In this document: positions 13,901 to 22,900 of the stretch, piece by piece
How the letters are laid out: every line of letters begins with the position of its first letter
Position numbering within the stretch: the stretch's first letter is position 1
DNA from: Pycnopodia helianthoides
Lineage: Eukaryota > Echinodermata > Asteroidea > Forcipulatida > Asteriidae
Assembly (NCBI GenBank): GCA_032158295.1
Contig: CM063258.1
Span: 6,404,583-6,468,582, forward strand
Length of the DNA stretch: 64,000 bases
Direction: 5' to 3'
Notes under the pieces: model-generated
Told to the model about the DNA's origin: nothing
Database searches by the model: none
Seen by the model: the letters and a program-made list of their open reading frames with translations, nothing else
Position numbers and translations under genes: made by a program

Positions 13901-16900
13901 CCGAGTTGCAGAAATGTTGACGGCGGATAAACATGATAAGTTTTTTAGTTTTGAAACCCGTTTATATAGCACCTTTTAGCGGGTTATAAAGTGATATGGG
14001 CCAATCTGCTGCCAACCATGCCAGAAACACCAGGGCAAGCCCAAGGTTTTAGCCAGGATTTGGTAAAAGGGTGTCCAAATTTGCTGGAAATTCAAATACT
14101 GTGTGTCCAAATTGTTCACTTACAATACATTTACATGTAAATGACAGATAAACAGGGTGTCCTAATTTTTCACAAGGGTGTCCAAAAGACACCCAGGCAC
14201 CCCTCTGGCTAACACTATCGGGAAGCCCCTTCCCTTAACGATAAGTGTAATTAGGTTCTTTTGCGTGCATTGCACACTACACAGGAACTACGGCTTTACG
14301 TACCCATCCAATTAAGGACACACGTGTCAAGACAGGGACTCGAACCCACACTCTGCTGATCACAATATGCAGTGTAGTGATCCATTTTGCTTGCTACATT
14401 ATCTGTAAATTTGGAGAATGAACGATGTGCTGCTATGACTATAAGATGTTATTATTTCTGTCCTGCTCTGAAAGTAAATGACTTGAAACGAAATTGTGGA
14501 ACTGTTTTTAAAATGTTGTGGATTAAAGTACAAAAATTGTTTTCAAATTTTCATCACAGAGGGCATGTTCCAGGCACTGATAGCGATAGTTTACAAGAAG
14601 ACAAAGCCCTTGAGACAACAGCAGGGGCAGATTCTCAAGAAAGCATTAAAGATCCTGGGAAAGATTCGGAGGCCACAGCCGAGGTGAATTCAGGCACACT
14701 TTCCCCTATTGAGGAGGAAGTGGCTGGTCTGGAAAGAGAGGTTGATACAAGGACACAGCAGATCAATCGAGAAGCTTCCTCCGAAAAGCTCAACAACCCA
14801 GCCACCTTGCAGTCAACGAAACTCCAGCAGCGAGGAGGAAGAAGAGTCTGTATCCAAGCCACCTAAGTCTGAAGACGAGGCATCACTAGAGGTGAAAGAT
14901 CCAGCTGAGGTTGTTGGACTGGGAGATGCAACTGGTGTTGACGCTGAGACTGATCCTAGCTCCAAGATTGTTGAAGGTGCTTTCTCAAGGAGAGGTTTCC
15001 CATGAGGAAGGAATTGCTGAGGATTCTGAAGCTGTTGAGGCTCTTCAAGATGATGCGAAGGAGGAGCAGTCTGTAGAGGACTCCTTAGAAACATCTAAAG
15101 ATACAGACAGTGAAGGAGAGGACATTCATGTCGGTAAGCTTGATGCTGAGAAGAAGCTTGAGGAAGAAAGAACGGTTGACAGCAGGAGAAGTTACAGACA
15201 AAGAAACTGTCCTAGAAAAAGACATTGCCGAGCAAGGCAAGGACCAAGAGCCAGGACAAGTTCTAGAGGAAGATACAGTCAAGAAGGATGATAAGACGCC
15301 TACCCCTCTAAGAAAGAAGAGGAGATGCCATCATTTGATGAGTGGAAACAGAAGATGCTGGAGCAACAAGAGCAAGAGAGACAACAAGGTAAGAATCTTC
15401 ACATTGAGTTCAACCGTTAAGATTTGTTCAATGAAAACACGCCGTCTTCAAAAAACTGTTAAAATGTGTTTTACTCTGTCATCAAAACTAAGGTCAAGCT
15501 GGCCAAGGTGCAGTAGTTACACCCCCGCGTCCCTTCAGCCTGACGGAGAACAGCAAGAACCATGCCTCTTCAGACTGTGGGGCCAAGATCCTGAACGTCA
15601 ACAAAGAGGCGCAGAATGCTCCTGCTATATTACAATCCAATAGAGATGTGTACACCTTGAATCCATGCACAGCTAATATATGGTGAGTAATTGAGTACAC
15701 CCACTCAGACTCGGAAACTCCGACCACAGGGACTCGGACTCGGGACTTGGACAACAGGGACTCGACTACAGCTTAAACAATGATTAGTTTTATATCAGTA
15801 CATGATAAAGAATTCTATCAGGCATGCAATTTCTCAGGAGTTTTCCTGGATTCAGGATTTTATCAAAAATCCTTGAGCCTCTATAAATTTTCTTGAAAGA
15901 AGTAAACCACTCACCAAAGGGAGAAAGAAATAGTCCACATTGTGTCTAAACCTGTAGTTTTGTATTTCTAATGATGTGCAGAGTCTGTAAATCTCCTGAG
16001 TTGTGGGAGGTTCCTGGTCAAGAAAGGAGGGTGGAGGGGACCAGGCTCGGAAGCCATTTTTCAGGAATTTCCACATTCGTCAAATTTCATCCGCTGTTCT
16101 CTTGAGTGGGTTTCTCGCATTGAGTAAATGTAAATTGCATATTTATTTTGTAGACGGATGTTTTTTGTCCGTGTGACTTTTACTGATGCTGTGTGCATTT
16201 CTCAAAGACAAATAATTTTGAAAGTAAAGATCACCTGTATTTGTTATTTGTGGACAGGTTTTCTGTGGAGTTGTGTGAGCCTATACAAGTAAAGCACCTT
16301 GAAATAGCCAACTATGAACTGTTTTCATCCGTACCTAAAAGCTTTCGTGTGTCCATCAGTGACAGGTAAGATAAGTCAAAAGTATGGATTTATGGCGGTG
16401 GAAATAGGGGCGTTTCAGTAACATTTTGATACATTTTACTTGAAGAATACAGGTTAAATTCTTGTTTATAAAGTTTTTTGAATGGCATCTTTATCAAACT
16501 GTCATCTGTGTTACGTCTCCCCGCTTTCATTAGCAATTTTAATACTGGTTCTAAGTAAACCACAACCAAAAAAAAGGCCAGACTAATCACCCATGCCGAA
16601 TCACTTTGGTTTTACGTAGCTTGATTGGAGAAACTCAAGATAACCATTCTGCTGTGAGATATTCTACCGTTGAGGTAGTCAGAATCTAATACTCCAGTGT
16701 GCAGAGAAGACACTTACGGTGCTTTTTTCTCGTCTTAGATTCCCGACCCGTGAGTGGCGACAAATCGGCACATTCCACGCTCGTGAGGAGCGGTCACTGC
16801 AGAGCTTTCCCGTCCACGAGGAGCAGATGTTTGCCAAGTACATGAAGGTTGAAATGTTGACGTTCTTCGGCAGCGAGCACTATTGCCCCCTCAGTATACT

Positions 16901-19900
16901 CAGGTACTTAAGATGAAACGATATTGCTGCCTTTTTTTCTGGACTGGCCTACGGCAGATGTTTTATAACGCCTGGAACAACTTTGGAGCGCCCTCAATTT
17001 TTTACAGTCAGTCGGACGGCTGACGTGTATATTCACCCGGCCATTCCATTGTGTTGTGTGCACAGGCATGCACCTACCGTGCTATGCTTCATTAGGAACA
17101 GAAGGAACTCATGCTCGTAATCTCCCTTTTTCCGTGGGTTATTGTTATCCTCAATTCCAGACATTTATTCTTTTGGCGTACAAATGTGGCCTATAAGATT
17201 GTACAGGCTGCCATTATATTTTATCATTGTATGAGAAAGTCCAATCATCACCAGAGATACCATGGCAGATTATCGGCTGTGGCTTAAGGCTGAGATTCTG
17301 CGATTCACGGTGAACGCATCCTCATATTTTCTCACAAGAGAACAGCAAATTCCGCTGCTTATTATGAGAACCTTTGTTGTCTTTCCTTTGTCGAATCAGG
17401 GTTTCATCAAGGCAACGATATCTTCAAAGGAAAACGACTACTCCAGAAGCTTAAAAAAAGTTCAGAAAAATAATGGGCACGGAAATTTTTTCCGAATTTT
17501 TTGTGTGAATACGATTTTGTTTAATGTAAAGTTGCTGTCTTTTTTTTGTTTACAGAGTGTTTGGCACAAGTATGGTTGAAGAAATTGACGAAGAGAATAT
17601 ACCTGAGCATGGACTCCAGGGGGAGACAGGTCAGTTTCTTCAAGGTTTCACTCCAACCCCTCCCCCACCCCTGTACACTATATTTTCTGAGTGATCAAAT
17701 GAGGAAACTTGAACTATTAATATAATATTAATAATAATAACGGACATTTGTAGCGCGCCTTGTCTGTCGGAAAGACACTCCTGGCGCATAGAAAAAGAAA
17801 CTCTGCTAAAGACGGTACTTAAAGCAAAGACTGAACAAGTGTCTTTTCAAGTTAGTTTTGAAGCTGGAGAGAGTGTCTACTAGTCTGAGGTTTAGTGGAA
17901 GAGCATTCCAAAGAGATGGTCCGGCGCGTGAGAAAGAATGATCTCCCCCAGTGTGTTTAGAATGAGGGATGTTGAGGAGCATGTGTTCTGTAGAGCGAAG
18001 CCGTCTTGTAGAGACACTTAAGCTTTATTGAATCCTGGATTGTATCTAGGATATGTGCCATGTATGGAATGCTAGATGAGGAGTAGAACCTTGAGATGGA
18101 CTCGTTCATATGGACACAATTTTGGTTTGAGTCGTGGCCTTAACAGTGCTGGCTCTTGTTTGCATTAGTGCATAGCCACAATCATGGGTACACATTTTTT
18201 TCGTGTCCATGTTACAAACAACACTTTGAAAACCAGTGATGTAACAGTTATTCCAATGTTTTTTGCAAATTAATAACCAGGGCTGTGTGAATGAAGAGTA
18301 GAAAGTACTTGAGTTTGACGGATACAAGATCTGCCAAGAGTAACTCAATATTTATGTGTTGTTCATTTGGTGTCTTTGTAACAAAAAGTGTACCCATGAT
18401 TGTGGCTGTGCACATTAGCAAATCAAAATCACTTACATCTGTTATTACCTCATGTTTAAAGACTGTACAAAGATTTTTTTGAAGGTTTTGATTTTTCACT
18501 TTAGAGAAACTTGGACATGTCATCACGGAAGAGTTCAACTTCACACCAATGTGTTTTTTTGCTGTGCTTGGCTACCCTTCGTGCTTAAGCAGCTCTATGA
18601 AAGTGGCATTTAAAATGCCATGTTTTGGATCGGGGCCCACTTTCATAGAGCTGCTTAAGCACGAAGGGTAGCCAAGCACAGCAAAAATTATGCTTACCCA
18701 GAATAAGGTTACCAGCCAAAGTACAATGTACATGCACCATCTTTGACTGGTGTCCGTAACACAACATTTTTTAGGCAAAATTGTCTGCTAAAAGCAGCTC
18801 TATAAAATTGGGCATAGGGTTTCTTCTTCATTTTCAAAATGACAATTTTTCCAATGGGAGACTTCCAAACAACATACACAACAGGGCCCAATTTCATAGA
18901 GCTGCTTAAGCACAAAAACAAGCTAAGCACAAAACGATTATGCTTACCAGATTAAGGTTACCAGCCCAAAATGCCATGTCTCACGTACCAATTTGTGACT
19001 GGTATCCTGCTCATTTTCGCTGAGCATAAATTCGTTAAGCAGTACTTTTCGAGCTCTATGAAATTGGGCCCTGGTAAAATTCCATTGTTTACTTAGTGCT
19101 AAGCATGCGCACATTGCCGAGAACAACGGCTTTGCCTGGTAAAGTCTGCTGCCCCCTAGCATCCCAAAAAGTTCCCCATTGGTGTGCTTGATAAACAATC
19201 GCTACTTTTGCCCTTGCCAGAAGTGTTACCAGCTCACCCAACCCAGGTCCCTGAAGATGATAAGAGCAGTTTACTGCAGAGTGCCAAGGGGCTCGTCAGG
19301 AACATCATGAACGTTATCACTGGGAGTGGGAACAATAAAGCTTCACCACACTGTGAGAGTAAGTAAGAGTGTCTACGTCCAGTGAAAATGGGTACAATGT
19401 AATTAGGCAATAACAGTGTGAGGAGCTGGTCTTTGCTGCATGGTAATGATCGAGTTGGTGGCTGGCTGCTGTTTATGGGCAGAGCCAAAGGCGAGATCCA
19501 TTAACAGCGGCCGGCCACCAACTGGCCAGCCACCAACCTTGTTCACTTGTTTCATGAATATTTACCTATTTTATTCATACTCATATACTTATTCACATTT
19601 CCTGATAAATTTGAATAACTATTTAAATTTGATAGGTACTTATGCCACTAAGGTTTGCCATTCACATGCCTTCTTTCCCGTTGTGTTCACGGGAACTTCG
19701 GCACACTATTGCGTGGTCTGATTGGCTATTGTGTGAAAGTAATGGCGCCCTCTGTTGCCCAGTCGAATTTAGGAAATGAGACATTTAACCTCATGTGTTT
19801 CCTTTCTGGATTAATGGTGCACTTTGTTTGCTTCTTGTTTTTGTAACAGATGAGAACTCGTCGTGTGGAGTTGGTGATAAGATGCTGCCATGTTTGCCTG

Positions 19901-22900
19901 GTGAAGAACCGTACGTACTTTTATATCTAGATAAAGGAAAGGGATTTACGCTCCTTCAACAAGTACCCTCATTCTCTTCAATTAGACATTTTTAAAGATC
20001 AATTGATTACTTTGCTCCCAAGAAGATGTTCCCCATTGTGATAGAGCTTCTTTCATTAGGATTGTATAAACTGTCTCATCTAGTCTTCATAAACTAAGCT
20101 CTTCCTGCCTTTGTGAAAATTTACATTAATTTTCTTTTTTCATGTCTTGTTTTTCTCCAGTGGAGCCCTTGAAAAAGAAAATGCAACTTTATCAATGATG
20201 GAGAAATCTAGAGGAAGTGGCCAGTGTGTGTTCAGAAACATGTTTGATTTTAGCGTAGACAATAAGTGGTTCCAAAAAGAGTGCAGCGGTCCAGGTGGTG
20301 CTTCAGCCCGAACTACGGCCAGCATTTCCAAGACTGTTGTATAAAGGACATATACACGTCTTCGAATAATATTAACTCATTTTTATATTGCAAAGACTCC
20401 ATGCATCTACCACTGTACCGCCGGGTGCAGACGCAGAAGCCCTCGGTCGTCAGTAAAAACTTGTTGGATTCCCATGAAGAGAAACTTCATGACAGGGCTT
20501 CAAAGCCAAAATACCAAAGACACATTGATGTGGTGGTGGAGGTGACTTCTGTGAAGTCGGACAAGGACCACCTTAAGAGCAGCGATCAAGCTAAGGACGC
20601 CGAGATTCCTGTCGGGGAGGGTCTCAAACCCAGTGGTGCTTCATCTTCGATTCCCTCCAAAATTTCTGTTAAGAGACACGCAGAGTCGCAACTGAAACCC
20701 AGCAGCTCCCCGCCAGCTGTGAAGGCGGTTTCTGCAACTCCAACGCCGGCCCTGACGCCCACTTGCGGAACGCTACCGTCGGGCCATCCTGAGGTCCAAA
20801 CCGCCCCTCCCATGCATATCCAGCCGACAGTTGCTCAGAGGGGCGACGAGCTCCAAGGAGAGAGCGGTGCCATCATTGTAGAACCTGATGCTGGTAAGGA
20901 TGCCAAAGCTGTGAGACGCCAAGAAGTTGAGGAGAAGCCCTCTAATGAAGAGGTTAGATTGCCAGTGACTGATCCGGAAGAGGAGCAGGAGCCAGAGGAT
21001 ACTATTGTCAGAACACTGGATGAAATACCGACTCCCTTGGAGCCCAAAGCACAGAGCGACACCACGGTACCGAAAGACACCAGGACAGACCTAACAAACC
21101 TCCCGGACGAAAGCAGGAAAGCCGACAGCACGGGAAAGGATCCTAGCAGCAAGACCTCAACTCCAGATGAAACGGCCAAAAACGCAAAAGCCGAACCGAT
21201 CCTGAGGATTCCCGAGGTCATTAAGCCGGACTTGCCAGGAAAGGGATTCAAACCACCGCCGGAGTCGGGGGGTAATGGAGCCGGGATCGGATCCATGGGC
21301 GCTACGCAGAAGGAGTCGGTCTTCATGAGGTTGAATAATCGCATCAAGTCGTTGGAGTTTAATATGTCATTGAGCAGTAGATACTTGGAGGAACTGAGTC
21401 AGCGGTGAGTGAACGTTTTGGTTTACTGAGAGCTAGGTCTCTACAGGAAATGATTGTGAAACAAGCTTTGATGTTGTCTTTTTGCAGTTGAACAAATTAT
21501 ACCCTTTTGTGAGCCCCCTCTCCTCCTACAGGTGTTGTGGCCGAGCGGTTAAGAACACCAAACTCAAGCTCTGGTGTTTCTGTTCAGCAGAGTGTGGGTT
21601 CGATTCCCGGTCGTGACACTTGTGTCCCTGAGCAAGACACTTAACTATGATTGTTTCTCTCCACCCAGATGGGTAAATGGGTACCTGTGAGGGCAGAGAT
21701 GGTTCTTGTGATTGATTTAGCTTAAAAGCGCATACTTGTTGCACAGGCTGTAAACTCCCCAGGGAGCTGAGATGGTTTAAGGAATGAAATAATGGCCCAG
21801 TGACCAGGGGTAATAATATGTAAAGTGCATTGAGAGTTCTTGCAGAACTGAAATGCTCTCTATAAGAGCGTAATATTATTATTATTACTACAGGAGTACA
21901 CAAGTTATGTGATTAATTGTTTTTCCCAGTTGCAATGCCCAAAGCAAGTCCGTCCAGTTACAGGTTGAATGGCTTCTGACCGGCACCCTCGAACAAAGTT
22001 ATTGACAATACAGGGCCTGATGGCTCAGTTGGCACGTTAATCTAGAGATCGCAGGTTCAAGTCCCGCTCTGGTAAAAAAAAAAAATTCTCAACCCAAGAT
22101 TATTTGAAAATTTACTCAGTCAGTTTCCCTTGTAGTTTATTACTCGATATACACAAATGTTTAAGCGTCTTGTAAATAAAATTGAGTTTTCACAGCTTTT
22201 TTTTTGGATACAGTTACTCTTCCAAAAGTATTAATAAAAATCCATTTGTTTGTCAGATACCGGAAGCAGATGGATGAGATGCAGAAAGCGTTTAACAAGA
22301 CAATACAGACACTGACGGACAACTCCCAGAAAGCTGAAGAAAAGGTAGGACATGTCTGGGTGTGCTCACATGCAAATTGTGACCAACTCTGACAAATAAG
22401 GCAGTCAATTTCACGTAGCAGGCTGGAATTTTGTACAGGACCACAATTCTAGTGTCGGGCCAGTAAACTCATGACCAGACAAGTCCGTCGGTCTTGTGTT
22501 TTTCAATTGAACAATAATACCTCACTGTGTAACATCTTGAACAAAAACAAGTCATGTTCAAATGTTGATTTTGATTCTGATAAAATACCTTTCCGTTCTA
22601 TTGAGTATTAAGAAGTGTACTTAGTACCCATAAAGACAAATGAGATAAGTCTTCTCTTACATGGTTTAGTGTTTGTTAAAAAGACTCAGGATAATTGCAT
22701 GTTAAACTGTGAAGTTTTTTTTTCTCGTTTTGATTTTGGTCTTGTAAAAACAATTCTGGTCCGGGAAACATTTTGAGCTGCAAGCCCTGTGGTCTTGTGG
22801 ATGTTTTCCTCAAAATTTGAGCCCTGCGTGGTACGATTAATCTCATGTTACATATTTCAGCTGTGTGGCCATTACTAAAAAAAGTGATAATAATCTCCTC

